DNA of 64,000 nucleotides from Cutaneotrichosporon cavernicola (GCF_030864355.1 NC_083393.1:3224001-3288000), one strand, 5' to 3'. Positions 46,470 through 59,543 are shown, counted from the first letter of the stretch. Notes: generated by a model not told the origin, from the sequence alone. Translations and numbers: made by a program.

Positions 46470-48048
46470 ATGCCTCTCAACTACTCCAAGTGGGACAACC
46501 TCGAGGTGGGTTACCACCCTGATAAACCCGCTGATGACAGCTCTCCGATGACTCGGACATCGAGGAGCACCCGAACGTCGACAAGAAGTCGATGATCCGC
46601 TGGCGCCAGCGCGACATCCACGAGAAGCGTGAGCAGCGCCGCCTCCTCATCCTCAAGCTCAACTCTGAGTTGGCCCTCAATGGCGTGCTGCGTCCGCGTA
46701 TCGTCTCCGTCCTCGACGGCGTCAAGACTAAGGGCGTATTGCACTACCGCGCCGTCCAGCGGCGAATGAAGGAGCAGCCGTCGCCCGACAAGCCGGCAAC
46801 TGGGGCACCGAACCAGCCGACGTACGACATGATGATGGGTCAGCTTCTCGGCGACGTGTGGCGCGAGGCGGCGTGGCTCGTCGACGGAGACGCCGAGGTC
46901 GAGAACGGCGTGGTTATGAAGGGGGGAAAGAAGGTCGACGAGAAGAGCGGGGAGCCGGCTTGGGCTAACGAAGCGACCGTGCCGGACACCAAGGCCGAGG
47001 TTATGGCACAGGCACTTGCTGAGCGGCTGGGCTGGCACATCAAGGCTCTTGACAAGCGTGACGGCGACGTGCGTGCCGAGATTAAGAAGGAGGAGGAGGA
47101 GGGCAAGAAGAAGATTACGAGCGAGGATATCCATGAAGGTTTCAACAGCTCGGCGGTGAGCAAGGCGGCACCGGGTCCACTCGATAAGCCCCAGGCCAAG
47201 CCTAGCTCGCCCAAGAAGGAGACGGTGCAGGAGATCGAGGTGCTGAACCCCGGAGCATCAGTGAGTTAAGCCATCGAAATGGAAACTGACAGCAGTCGTC
47301 GCAGGCGGCCAAGGCCACAGCACCAGAGGAGGAGGACGAGTCCGAGTACGGTACGATGACGCCTGCGCTGCGCAAGTTTGTCAACATCCCGCTCGGCGCG
47401 TTCGACCAGTCGTACAAGTTTATCCAGAACGACTCGTCGGTTCTCACGGAGAAGGCGCACAACGCTGTTCTGTTGGAGGCGTTTGAGGCTGAGCGGATGG
47501 GCGACAAGGGCCTGGCGCGCCGCTGTGTCCACCAGTCTCTGATCATCAACTACTGCCGCGAACTGGGCCGTGACGGCGTCGGACTCTTCTTCCAGCGCAT
47601 GATCTCGCACAACCCCAAGTCTCTCAAGATGTTCGCGGACGACTTCTCCCGCACCTACGGCCACATTGAGCGGCGAGTTGTCGAGCTCGCCAAGGAGGCG
47701 GCCGAGGATGACGGTGAGCGCGAGCAGATTCAGCTCGTCGCAGAGGACCCCAACATGAAGATCGGGTTCAACTTGCCCGACGGACCGCCTCCGGCTGACC
47801 TGCGCGTTGAGGGCGAGGGCGCAGAACAGCTGGACATGGAACAGGTGCGTGCGTTCCTCCAGCTCAAGTGGGAGTTGTTTGAGGCGTTCCCCGCTCCGCT
47901 CAAGGCGGCACTCCAGACGGAAAAGTTGGATGAGGTCAACAAGGTCCTTGCCAAGATGAGTGTTGCCGAGGCCGAGGATGTCGTCGAGAAACTCCAGGAG
48001 GGCGGCATGCTCAGCTTTAGCGAGGCCGGCGTGCGCGACATGACGTAG
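46470..48048 (+). CDS. CDC37: Cdc37, Hsp90 co-chaperone for protein kinases
   Basis: Three exons: 46470-46505, 46541-47260 and 47296-48048; introns of 35 nt; 502 aa. Cdc37 delivers kinases to Hsp90 in the cytosol. The N-terminal signature is clear: MPLNYSKWDNLELSDDSD, then HPNVDKKSMIRWRQRDIHEKR, which binds kinase clients; the conserved Ser in the SDDSD motif is the CK2 site of the family. The C-terminal two-thirds match the Hsp90-binding and C-terminal domains (TPALRKFVNIPLGAFDQSYKF, then QSLIINYCRELGRDGVGLFF). Intron 1 uses the donor GTGGGT. The protein is complete. Confidence 0.95.
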
Positions 48049-48277
48049 TAGTGTATTCGTAGTGCATAGTGACATGGCATGGGTGGGTCGTCGACAAGCA
48101 GAGTTGCTCTACATTTTATTTATTGAATAGGGGCGGTGAATGCTGTTCATTCAACTAATTCAGATGGTAGCTGTAGGTGTGGGCCGATCGGGCCGAGTGA
48201 CCAACATGGGCTCTCTCTGTCTCGCACGCAGCGACATGTGCTCATTGTTCACTGAAGTGCGGAAAAAACTAATTCGC

Positions 48278-48396
48278 CCTGCTTTGGTGCCACACTTGAC
48301 AAACCAAGGTCTCCTTTGCATGTCCAGCTGCCTACGGCCTTTGTCTCAACGGGTCCGTGATGAGGCCTTGAGAGGAGACCAAAGCACCAAAGCAGG
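48278..48396. repeat. nested inverted repeat (possible hairpin)
   Basis: Outer arms CCTGCTTTGGTG (48278-48289) and CACCAAAGCAGG (48385-48396) are perfect 12-nt complements. Inner arms GGTCTCC (48308-48314) and GGAGACC (48374-48380) are also perfect. The arms nest in the order needed to fold as one stem with an internal loop. Confidence 0.7.
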
Positions 48397-48780
48397 AGAT
48401 CTGGGCGCTGGTTACCCCCACAGTACTCGCACGCTCTGGCTTTGGGCGACACCTTCCTCTCACCGAATCACTGGGGTCCCGGGATATTAGAAACGACGCG
48501 CCCTTTTCTGCTTACTTGCCCAGTGCATGAGACCATTGGGGAGGTCGGGAGCCGGGAGAAGCAACAAGACAAGATCCCCCCCGCTCTGGCCCACTCATGG
48601 CCACCAACATGGCCACAGCGCCACCCTTCACACCTCGCCCCGGCAGACCTCGACCCTCAAGGCCTCGCCCAGGCAGGCCTTGTCTAGACGCCTCGGGCTT
48701 GGGGCACCGAGCTTGGCGGGCCCGACTCGTCGCCGCTTCTAGACCTGTCCGTCGCACTCACCGCCCTGGTTGGCTCTGAA

Positions 48781-48808
48781 CTCTGAGCTCACAGCTCACA
48801 GCTCAGAG
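48781..48808. repeat. short inverted repeat, 9-nt arms
   Basis: CTCTGAGCT (48781-48789) and AGCTCAGAG (48800-48808) are perfect complements around a 10-nt spacer that itself contains AGCTC. It could act as a hairpin, or be a chance product of GAGCTC-rich DNA. Confidence 0.5.
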
Positions 48809-50232
48809 CCCAATTTCTCGCCCCCGATCTCGGGGTCTTGGTACTTGGCTCCCATACATGTCATACATTGCACCGCGCCCATCACACCTACTTGGTCGAA
48901 CGTTACATGTATCCAATGAATGTCTCCGATTCCGCGTAAAAGTCTGCTCGTGTCCGCGTCACGTCAAGTTCCTGTAGCTTGCAGCTTGCAGGTTAAGGTT
49001 AGGTTGGTCAGTGTTGGCTAGCGTGGCTGTAAGAATCGAGTCGTAAGGTCAGCTGTTCGGCATGAGGACGGTGACAATGTAAACACTGCGTCTTCAAATG
49101 CTTCTTCGCCTCGATCCATCGAGCCTTCTCAAGCCACAGGTACAGGTCCGTCGTTGGTCATGTGAGATGTGGCAGCCTGATCGGGGCCTAGGCCGGCTCG
49201 GGCTGACTCTATGGTTACCGGTTCAAGCCACAACATACCAACATGATTTCCCCGGCTCTTGTCTGTTGTATTGTGGGTGAGAATGGGAGGAAACCTGAAT
49301 GTAATGGAGATTCGGGGTGCTTGAACTCAGAATGGACCGAGGAATGGGGAATGGGGTTGGACGCGTCTGGCTTTGATTTTCCTGATTTTGGTCGGGCAGG
49401 CAATTCAAGGTGGCATCGCGCCTTTGCCACTATTTCGTCCCTCTGGACGGCGTAACCTACCCTAACCTCTCTGGACTGTAGCTGACGCGACGCGTTAATC
49501 AAATTCCGCGCGGCATTGCGGGATGGATATGTGTTGTGACAGCATGGCGCGTTGGTTGACTAGAGATGGATGGTTGGTTTATAGCCTCCTCGCCTCATAG
49601 CCTCCCTTTTGGGGTTACTATTTCGATTTCCCTTTGAGCGTGGGTTTTAGGTAGTTAAGGGTTAAAGGGGATCAATTAGGAAAGGATGCGAGGCGGAAAG
49701 GGGTAAAAGGGGAGTTTGTTGCTTTGGAGAACGTCAGGATATTATGATATAACACTTTGGACGCGAAAAAGACGATTATTCAGGCACACGACCAAAACAC
49801 TGAGCTTTCGAGTTGAACCCTTTGGACTGTAAACTTGGTACCACTTTTACTATGGGAACACTATCAAGCTCTAACTCTCAGCAAGCATCAAAGCACAATT
49901 GCACAACTAGAGGTTGATCGTATTCCTAGTAGCACTCTAGTTTGTTGTAGAGCGCGTAGTGTAGTGTCAGTATCGGATCAATAGATCAATGATGATAGAG
50001 TAACCCAGGAAACCCAAGACCCAAAACCCCGAGAAACTTGGGTTGTTAAAGGTCTCAAGGTCAGTCGCGTCTTTAGCCGGTTTGGTCACCCTCTACCCAT
50101 CTTCATCGCTCAGTAGTCTAGTTTCATCTTTCCATCCTTTCATCCTTTCATCCCAAACAGTTTCTCTCTACTTGTCATCCATTCATCTCTCAACCTCTCC
50201 ACATCTCTGTTCTCTATATCCACCTGCTACAA

Positions 50233-50262
50233 CCACAACAACAACAACAACAACAACAACAC
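50233..50262. repeat. CAA/ACA trinucleotide microsatellite
   Basis: About nine consecutive ACA units lie in the leader of the RA-PH gene. Outside the coding sequence, therefore free to vary in length. Confidence 0.8.
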
Positions 50263-50400
50263 AGCGACACCCCGTGGCCTCGACGTCAACCAAACGACAA
50301 TCCTACCTTCCCTTTCACTCCCTTCCCTCCCTTCCTCCACAGCGCACGTCCATTATCCACACGACATTTCCCCCCAGCGCCAATCTGGCGGAAATCCTCA

Positions 50401-53400
50401 ATGGCGTCCACTCATTCCTCACGACATGCACCAACTCCCTCCTTGTCGAGCGCGCACTCGCGCACCACCTCCTTCTCCAGCGCGTTCTCGACACTGCCAC
50501 CACCACTCTCAAGCCAGGGCCACGGGCAGTCGCCCTCTGTAAGCTCATCTCGTGCCCACACTCCGTCGTTCGGCCACGGGCAATCACCCTCAACGACATA
50601 CACGCCGTCGTTGGGACATAATCCCTCGCCGAGCCTCGGACACGCGATCCCTCTCACGCCTATAAAGGAGCTCGCGAGCGCACAGTCGTCCCCAGCCCGG
50701 CAACGCGTCGTGTCGGCTGCCCAGCGAGAGGCTGCGGAGAGCGGTGCCCCCATCAGCGGCCTGTATGCGAAGAGCGGGTTCTGGGACGACGACAGCGATG
50801 ACAACGAAAAAGAGCGAACGTCATGGCGCTCAAGGTTGAGCGGAAGCACGTCATCCAATACCGGTGATCGTCGCAGTGTCAAGAGCACAAAGAGCTCAAA
50901 GAGCGGCGGCGGGCGGTCGCGCAGCAACACAATGTCGGGTATAGTGAGCCCGTCGCCGCCCGTCGATGCTAGTGCTTGGCCGTGGACGCGCAAGTCGCAG
51001 CAGGCGGTACCTACCATGGCTTCGACACATGGCCGAGGACCTTCCATTTCGCAATGTCACGGTCGTGTGCCGTCAGTCTCACAAAGTCACGGACGCGGAC
51101 CATCCATGGCCGACAGCGTCGGGATGGCGACCCGGCCATCGAGCACCCAGAGGCCACCCAGTTGCCAGCCCTTCCCCACTCCAAGCCCATCCACCGTCTT
51201 CCCCTCGCCATCATCCACCTTCCAAAGCCCTGCAACACCCTCGTCCGCTGAACTCCCTTCACATACGCCATTGCCCGAAGTGCCGCAACTCAGGCCGCGC
51301 AAGAGCAAGACAAGGCTACGCCTGCTGAGCAAATCAGTGCGCCAGAACGAGATGGACAGTCAGGATGTGCGTTACACTTTACCGCGGGTGACCCTGGACA
51401 AGGCTAACAGCAGCTCAAGACGCCAATTCCGCGCCCTCCGTTATCCCCGGTGACGAACACGAACACCCCGACTGCCAAGCGCGCGCCAACCCCTTTGGAG
51501 AACAAGGCGCTTGATGGGAAGAAGCAGTCCGCGTGGAAACGCGGCATGGAACGGCTATGGCGGTCCAAGTCGGCGGGCAACATGCGTGAGCAGTACCGCC
51601 ACACAGAGCAGGAGAACATGCCTCCTGTCCCCTCCCTTCCCGTCGAGCTCGTACACGAGAATGCTCGCGCGCGCCTCACTTCCCAGGCGCAGGCAGGCCC
51701 GCCAAGGCCCTTGTCACCTGCCGCTCCAGAGGCTGCCTTCTCTCCACCCTTCGCGTTGTCGCCGGACCCCTCAGTCCACTCTCCGCCCCTCGCATTTTCG
51801 CCGGACCCCTCAGCCTCGTACCTCTCGTCACCAAAATTGAACGGGGGCGGGGGACTTGCCCGCGCGCACTCGCACCGCAGCAGTAAAGATGACTCGATAC
51901 TTGCGCAGCTGGATCAGAAATACCCGACCTACTGCGCGCTCTCGGCTCGGATCAACGTGACGCACATAGATGACATGGAGAAAGACCCCTTCGCGTCCGC
52001 CATAGACTACTCGTACCTGCTGGGTGGGCGCCGCCCATCGCGCTCGCCCTTACCGCAAGAGTTTGGCGCTCTGCCCTCCCCTCCGCCTATCGAGGGAGTC
52101 GGCACACCCCGCAACTCGCCAAGTCTCACAAACCTCAAGCAGTCGCTAGTCCCGCGTCTACGCAAGAGCAAGAGCATGGGTGTCACACGCCGGCCTTCAA
52201 GCATCCTGAGCCATTTCCGCAGCGGCGTTGAGGGCGGTCGCATGTCACGCGGTGCGTCGCCAGTGCCGTCCCCGACGATACGTCCTTCGACTCCAGACCG
52301 CGTCCCCGCACTCGATGAGCTGGTGGCGGTTGCAATGCGCGAGTCGCCTCTGGCACCTCCTCGTCCGCAGTTCTACGACAGTTTCGACCTCGGCGACGAC
52401 AGCGATAGCAAGGATGCCCCGCAGCAGTGTGTTGAACCTCTTGAGAATCTGGAGACGATGGACTTGGTTTCGTCAGCGCCAACTTCGAGGCGAGGCTCAC
52501 TTCGTTCTCGAACGACATCTACGTCACAGGCACCAGACCTCTCGATCGACGTCACGGCGGCTGTGTCAGTGTCTGGCTCGTCGATCGAGCTCGTCACACC
52601 TCAAGTCTCGCAAACAGGCGGAAGTGGACGCCACTCTCCCGACCAGTCGCCCAGTGACGCTCTCGAGCACCCGCCCGCGCTCGATCAGGATGACATCATG
52701 ACACCTACTGCGATGCAGGAGATGTGGGGAAGGCGAGGCCACTCGCGAACACAAAGTGAGGAGGCCTTTACAAGGGCTCTCGCCCAGAAGGCGCACAGGC
52801 GGAATGAGAACCCGTCTCAGGACGATCGGTCCGAAACGTGTCCCTCAACATTTGGAACACAGTCCTGGGAGGCTGCCATCGCCGCATTCCCCACTATTGA
52901 CGACCACGTCAACAGTAATCCTTTCCACAACTACTGCAACAATACCGGCCCTGGAGAACGCGAGAGTCTTGCATCCAACACTGCCGTTGCGCCCACCGAC
53001 TCGTGCACCCACAGCTTCGCTGACGACACCCCACCTTCCCGCTCTTACGACCACAACCACGCGGAATCTTCCAGCGACGCGCCACCCAGTGACCAGAACA
53101 GTGCCATGTGGTCGTCCTGGCGCGATGTTCCACGCCGCCGGGTGTCAGGACAGAGCGAATCGTCCCGCGGCAGCAGCCGCAGCAGACACGCGCGTACTGT
53201 CGAGGGCGCGTGGGATGACTCCGGCTCGGACACTAGCGAGAGCGAAGACGAGGACGTCCCACTGGGCAGCTTGCACCCCGGCGCGGCAGCCGCGCAGCAG
53301 CAGCGCCTAGCCGAGCAGAAGAAGCGCCGCGAGGCACGTCGGGCGCATCGTGCTATGCGCGAAGCGAAGAAGGAAGCCGAGCTCCGCCGCAGCGCAACGT

Positions 53401-54727
53401 CTGTGACCAACAACTCGCGCCGCCAGTGGAACGGCGAGGGCATTCCTCCAGACGCGTTAGCTGGCCAGCTCGAGCGCGTGGCGGTCAAAAACGCTCCGCC
53501 AATCCCGTCGCGCGCTCTGCGTCCCCCGCCGTGTGAGCGCAGCGACTCAGGCACACCATCTTTATCGCGTTCGACCACAGTGGGCCGCAGCGCCAGCGGC
53601 CATAGCGCGAGGAGCGGTGCCAGTGGGCAGCGCATTCCGTCGGATGGCGACCGCTCGGCTGCGCTTAGCCGGGCAACATCGATCAACTCGCAGGCGACGC
53701 GCAAGCGCTCGCAGTCGAACGCTGGGCGCATGCCCATGCCCACAACGCCCACTGAGCCGACGCCTGCTCGCCGCTCAACCGCCGTGCGATGCATGGTTGT
53801 GCGCGGTTCCGACGCGCGGCCCATCAACCTCGACGCGTTCCCCGAGACGACGGCACGTGATGTGCTCATGACCGCGCGCGCACGTGGCGACATCGCCGAA
53901 GGGAACTGGGTCGTCGTTGAGAGCTTTGCCGAGCTCGGCCTGGGTGAGCTGGAAAGAACGAAATGAAGCTGACGGCAGAACGCCAAGTGCGAGAGCACGA
54001 GCTGATCCTCTCGGGCGTCCTCAAGGGATGGGACGCGACTGCGCCGAACGTGCTCGTCCTCCGCGAGATGCCAGCCCACAACGTATGGACACGCAACATC
54101 CCAGACACGCCGCCCATGGTCTGCGGATGGGTTCAGCTCGAGACCAAGCCGGGCAAGTGGGCCAAGAAGTGGCTCGACGTGCGCGGCGGCCAGGTCTTCC
54201 TTAGCAAGAACGAGAAGGGCAAGGACGAGGTGCACATCAGCACCCTCTTCACGGATGTGTACACCGTGCGCAAGAGCCGCCAGGCGCCGATGCCGTACAC
54301 TTTTGCGCTCAAGAGACTCGACGCTGCCGCTTCGTTTCAGAACCCCGCAGAGTACATCAGCTTCCTGGCTACCGACGACGCCTTGGGCTGGAAGTTGCAC
54401 AGCGCCATCTTTGCCAGCCGCTCTGTCGCCATGGCCCAAGCCGACCCCGGTGTCCGCGCACGCCTCAACCTCTCCGCCCACACCCACTCCCACTCCCAAT
54501 CCCACTCCCACTCTTTCACCACTCCCGCACCCGCCATACCCATAGGCCCCAGCCTGGCCAAACACACCGGCCTCAGCCGGACGCCCACTGGCCACAGCTC
54601 GCGCCCGCGCCCACGCCTCTCTGCCGGCCACGGTCCCTCCGGCGGTCAGCCCCTCGTCGACCTCAAGGCCAAGCAGATGGCCGGCTTTACTGGCCAGGGG
54701 CTACTGCGCAGCAACCATCAACTGTAA
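50401..54727 (+). CDS. large scaffold protein with Ras-association and PH domains
   Basis: Three exons: 50401-51366, 51414-53943 and 53979-54727; introns of 47 and 35 nt; 1414 aa. Most of the protein is disordered and Ser/Pro-rich, with N-terminal degenerate repeats (GHGQSPS, SHGRGPS) and a Lys/Arg/Glu helix at about 940-985. The C-terminal part is folded: an RA-like domain at about 1110-1200 (AVRCMVVRGSDARPINLD, split by the intron before ERQVREHELIL) directly followed by a PH domain at about 1210-1320 (VCGWVQLETKPGKWAKKWLDV, EYISFLATDDALGWKLHSAIF). The RA-PH tandem recalls animal RIAM/lamellipodin and Grb7-family proteins, which read Ras-type GTPases at membranes. A His/Ser repeat (HTHSHSQSHSHS) follows. 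A role in Ras or Cdc42 signalling is inference. Confidence 0.82.
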
Positions 54728-54860
54728 CATTGTGCTTGTAATTAGTGTATAATAGACGGGACATGTGAACACTGCCGATGTGAGTATCGCGTTCAAGCTG
54801 CAACGAATGGCACATGGAGGAATGCATCTGCATAACAAGCACGCTCTGCTAAGGTGGGCG

Positions 54861-57800
54861 TTACTGGCCGCCCTGATTGAACATGTTCTGCCCGTAGAAC
54901 TGGCCGGGCGCACCGCTAAAGTTGCGCCCTCCGCGCTGGTCGAGTCCCAGTTGGTGGTGCTGGGCTGCGGGCATTCCGAAGCCGGGAGGTGGAGCGCCAG
55001 GCGCGAGGTCGGTCTGCCGCATCTCTCCTGGAGCGCCGAGCATGCTGGGACCACCGGGCGCGCCGAACGGCGTCGCACCACCTCCGACGGCTAGGCTGCC
55101 CATGCCCGCCGTGACACCGGCCATGGACGAGCCGAAGGCACCTGGGCCAGAAGGCAGGGTCCATGGCGAAGGAGGTGCCCAGTTCGCGCGTCCAGGAGCG
55201 GCAGACCACCGTCCAGCACCTCCGCCGCCGATGGGTCCTCCGCCAATGGCTCCGGGCATCGGCTTGCTGCTCCACTGCGGTGGTGCGCGACGCGTGTCTG
55301 TCACGACCTCGTCGCCGCCCAGCGCCGCCGATCCCAGCACCTTGTCGGGCTGGGACGGTGAGAGACGTTCGCTGCCAATCGCGCCGAGGGGTGCGCCGAC
55401 GCCAATCGCAGCTGCGGGAGGAGCTGGGGCTGCGTCGAACAGTCCTGGTGGCCGGGAGCCGATGGGTCCGGGAGGGGGAGGCCCGATAGGCTGGGCGATT
55501 GGATCGCGCGGTGCAAAGTCGTCCTCACTAGGAGAGAACAGTCCACCGGGTCCAGACGGAACGCGCTGCCCGATGGCACCTGCGCGGAACGGCTCGTCGG
55601 GTGTCCGGGTTGGAGTTCCGGACTTGCCCATGTAGCCCATTCCCAAGGTTGGGCGGGGAGGGTCGAACGCGTCGAAGGCATTGTCCGGTGTGGCACCGAA
55701 GCTCCGAGGCATGGATGAGGAGGGCGAGCCAGTCGACGACGCACTGGCGAACATTTGGCCGTTCGTGGGCTGGCCGGTGAACACAGGTGACGTAGCACGG
55801 TACGTCTGGCGTGTGTAGCTTGACCCAGACGCATAGCCGAAGCCGGGCGGTGGAGCCTGAGATGGACGAGCAACCATCGACGGCACAGCCTGCTGCTGGA
55901 AGGTTCCGAACTGAGGCGCCTTGGGAGTGATGCGCGACGAGATAGGCGTACGCCCAGAGGTCGGGGAGGGCGACAGGACCTGGGACGAGCCCGAGGCCTG
56001 AATCGGCGCTGGGCTTGCTCCAGGAGGACTCGGCCCGTTGCGAGCACCAGGCGGAGGAGGGAACGAAGGCTTACGCGAGGATCCGACACCAGGCACAAGG
56101 CGGATAGGAGTAGTGGCGGCAGCCTTGGCACGCTCGGCGGCGGCGGCCCTCTCGGCCTTCTCCTTCTCGGCAGCAGCCTTCTCGCGAGACGCTTGCTGGG
56201 CTGCGATCATCTTGCGCTGCTGCTCGGCGTCGCGACGCTGCTTCTCGAGGCGCTCTTCCTCGAGCTTGGCCTGCCGTTCCTTGTCGGCTTTCTCGCGCGC
56301 CTCGCGAGCGATGCGCTCCTTCTCGGCCTTCTCCTTGGCAAGCCGCTCCTTCTCCTCGCGCTCGCGGCGCTCCTTCTCCTTGGCCTCGCGCTCGCGTGCC
56401 TCGCGCTCCTTCTTGATCTTCTCTTCGCGCTCGCGCTTCTTGCGTGCAGCCTCCTCCTCCCGCGCGCGCTCCTCCTCCTGGCGCTTCCGGCGCTCGGCTT
56501 CCTTCCGTGCCGCCTCTTCCAGGGCAGCACGCTTGGCAGCCTCTCGGCGTGCGCGCTCCTCCTCCTGTCGACGGTGACGTTCCTTGGCGTCCTCGGCGGC
56601 CTTCGCCTTGGCAGCTAGCGCCTCTTCGGCGGCGGCAGCCTCGCGCGCGGCACGCTCGTCGTCTTGCCGTTGCTTCTGAGCCCTGGGCAAGTCAGCATGA
56701 GCACACGATTGGACACTCACTTCTTCTTGTCGCGCTTCCGCTGCGCCTCCTTGGCCTTCTTCTCCTGCTTGGCCCGCTGTCCCTCCTCCTCGGCCTCGAG
56801 CTCCCGGAGCAGCTGCTCCTCACGCTCTTTGGCGACGCACTCGCGATATGCGGTGAGGACGCGCGTCTCGAACATGCGCGCGGCGAAGATCGAGAACATG
56901 CGACGGCCGTCCTCCATTCTCTGGGACTCGGAGATGTCGTCGTCGTCGTCGTCGTCATCCTCGTCCGTTTCTTCCTGCTGGAGTTCGCGCGCGTTGACTT
57001 CCTCGCGGGACCCGCGTTTCTGAGCCAGGAGCTCCATCATCTCCAGGAATTTGGCTCCGTCGTTCTTGAGCATGTCATCGGCAACCGTGATTATTCCTTT
57101 GATGGTAGCGAGGTTCTTGCCAAAGCCGAAGAAGTCGTTAGACCCCTCTGGCCGAGGTGCGACGGCTTTGTGTTTGCGTGCGTAGTCGGTACCAGCTTCC
57201 TCAGACGCGAGGTCGTCGTCGTCCAGCTCCTCCTCATCCTCAAAGTCCTCATCGTCCTCGTCCTCGTCAAAGCTGTCATCCACGCTTGGATGATGTGACT
57301 GATTTGGCGCGAGGTGGTCGAGTTTGAGGAGCTGGCCGCTCGAGTCGATCTCGACGCTGCCTGGGAATGGTCCCGCACCGGGAGGTGGAGGGCAGTCCTG
57401 GCTAGTCATCGCGGCGCGTTGGTGTGACGTGTACTGCTCCAAGTCGGCGTAATAGCCGTGGTAGAGCTGCTCCAATTCCATCTCGATGTTGACCTTTTTC
57501 CGCCCACACACGGCGCAGCCGCAGGAATGACGCTGCTGCTCCTTCATGCGCTTGAGCACAGAGTCCTTCTCGAGTTGGAGAAGCTCCCGGCGATCCGCGT
57601 CGCTCAATCTGAGCCAGAACTGGGTGATGGCCTCGCGCTCCTCGGGAGTCGCAGCCGTCCAAATCTTTGCTGGTTGAGCAGGCGACGCTGCCTTCCCCTT
57701 GCTTGCCGGCTTGGGTGGCGGGGGGTGGGTGTGGTTGTGGTGTGTATGCGGCGTCGCCGAGACGGGTGCTTTCCCGGCCGCGCGCGCAGATCGCGCCGGT

Positions 57801-58885
57801 GGGTTGGCCGCAGCAGCGGGCGCATGGGTCATGGGCTGCTTGCCCGCCGCACGTGAACTGGGCGGGGGCTGAGCCGGCGGAGCCGCCGCGACGGGCGGCG
57901 GTGGAGGATTCAATTGAGGTTGGGGAATAGGAGGTTGGGGCTGCGGAGGTACCGGTTGCCGAGGTGGTTGCTTGACAGCGGGAGGTGGGAGGGTCGCTGG
58001 GGGTGGCTCGACCGCCTGCGACGGCTTCTTCTTCTTCTTCTTGTTCTTCTTCTTTGGCGCGTCGCCGTTGGGCTGGACCTGTCCAGGTTCGGGCTCCTCG
58101 TCAAAGTCGTCCTCCTCCTCGTACTCGTCCTCGCGGGCAGGTGTGTCGGGGTGGTTTGGGTGGTTGTGGAACCCCAAGTCCTCGGCAATGCTAGAAGGCA
58201 TGTGGGCTCTACCGTTGATAGAGTTTAACGCTTGGAACCCTATCCCATGGCTTGCAGCCTGGACGATACGCTGGGCCATCGCGTACAGGTCCTTTTGCGT
58301 AGCATGAGGATCGGTGGAGGGATTGCTCTGTCCGTTGAACGGTATCGCCTCGCGGATGAATTGGCGCACATGCGCCGGAAGGGAGGACCAGTACGGATCG
58401 TCCTCTCCATACGAGTCGTAGTGCATCCTGCGGAATAATTCGTTGGCGGTCTCCAGGAGCTCGTCGTGTCCTATGCCGACGGATGGGGAAAAGCCAGCCG
58501 CGAATGGGTTGTCACCAGGAGGAGCACCGAGTGGGCTATCGAAAGCGTAGCTTGCAAAGCTGAGGTGGTCGGCAGGAAGGGTACCGGTGCGTGCAGCGGT
58601 AGCGGCGACGTTGGCGACAGCGGCTGCGGCGGGGTCGATGCCGAGTTTGGCGACTGCTTCCTCGTAGTATGGCTCGAGAGCCTTTGAGGGAAAGTCAGCT
58701 GCGGGGTTGAGACCGTAGTGACACCTGAACCCAGTCGAGGAAGACAGGTCGTCGTCAACGGGAGCAAGGACAGTGGCGTCGACGCTCTGTTGCTTTGCCA
58801 CCTTTGCCGCCTTCTTGGCCTTCTTCTTGGCCGACTTGGACAAGGCGGGGGAGTCTGCTGACGCTGCAGGGGGGTGAGAGGACAT
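54861..58885 (-). CDS. NST1: NST1-type stress response protein
   Basis: Two exons, 56721-58885 and 54861-56682, with a 38-nt intron; 1328 aa, the usual NST1 length. NST1 is a fungal protein linked to salt tolerance and mRNA splicing factors in budding yeast; its biochemical role is unclear. The family core at about residues 420-480 is well kept: EEREAITQFWLRLSDADRRE, then KDSVLKRMKEQQRHSCGCAV with the CGRKK Cys motif. Two acidic blocks follow, then a very long charged coiled coil (Glu/Arg/Ala/Lys) spanning the intron to about 940, then a Pro/Gly-rich tail with GSSYTRQTYRATSP-type sequence. The Lys-rich start (SKSAKKKAKKAAK) is also typical. It is convergent with the RA-PH gene (133 bp between stops). 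Confidence 0.92.
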
Positions 58886-59543
58886 GCGCGGTGGACACTG
58901 AATGCGTCAGCACGGGAGCGGAGCGGTTACGAGTACCCTGCCGGTTGAGGCGAGGCGGGTTTTGAGTTGCAACTGATGGCGCGCCGCGTAAAGCACAGAG
59001 AGCACCTACCTAGCTAAACCGTGTGCACCCTCGTGGTTGGGGATGACACAGAGGTTGGTCGGACGAGCGGTCACAGGAGCAAAAGGGCGCGTAGACCAGC
59101 GGAGGCAAGTGGCCAACGAGACGGAGGCTAAGGGGCCTAGTTGCCGATTTGGTGGGTGACTGCGCACGCGGGAAGAGAAGCGTGCGCAGTGGCCGGGTAG
59201 AAGTGGGGTTGGGGCGTAGGGGGGTTTGGAGCTTGTGAATGGGAGTGCCCTGGTTGGGAAAGTGGTGAGGAAGGAGTTGGTGATGGTGAGCGAGGGTGAC
59301 TTGGTAGTCTGTGGCCCTCGGCCGCCTGGAGACCTGATACACTCCGAGTGAGTGCTGTAGCCGTGGGCTGGAGCCACCTCCCTACCACCTGTACGCCACT
59401 GACGGCGTTTTCAATTCTCCGCCACGTGTACAACCATCCCATCTTACCTAACTCTCCGACCATGCCGCCTCCACCAGCGACCTCCACCACCTGGGCCGCC
59501 GAAATCTCCATTGACAGGCGCGTACACTTGAACAACTACAACA
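58886..59543. promoter_or_regulatory. divergent promoter region NST1 / GatA
   Basis: A 658-bp gap between start codons facing away from each other. A long open frame runs rightward from 59348 into the GatA exon in another phase, ending at the GatA intron; it might be part of a leader or chance. Confidence 0.5.

Larger units (their letters stand above)
48049..50400. other. 2.35-kb intergenic region with hairpins
   Basis: It lies between CDC37 and the RA-PH gene, both rightward. It holds two inverted repeats (48278-48396 and 48781-48808), a short CAGCTTGCAGG-rich stretch near 48978, an AT-richer zone at 49500-50000, and a long CT-rich leader with a CAA microsatellite directly before the next gene. 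No protein gene was recognised. Confidence 0.5.
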
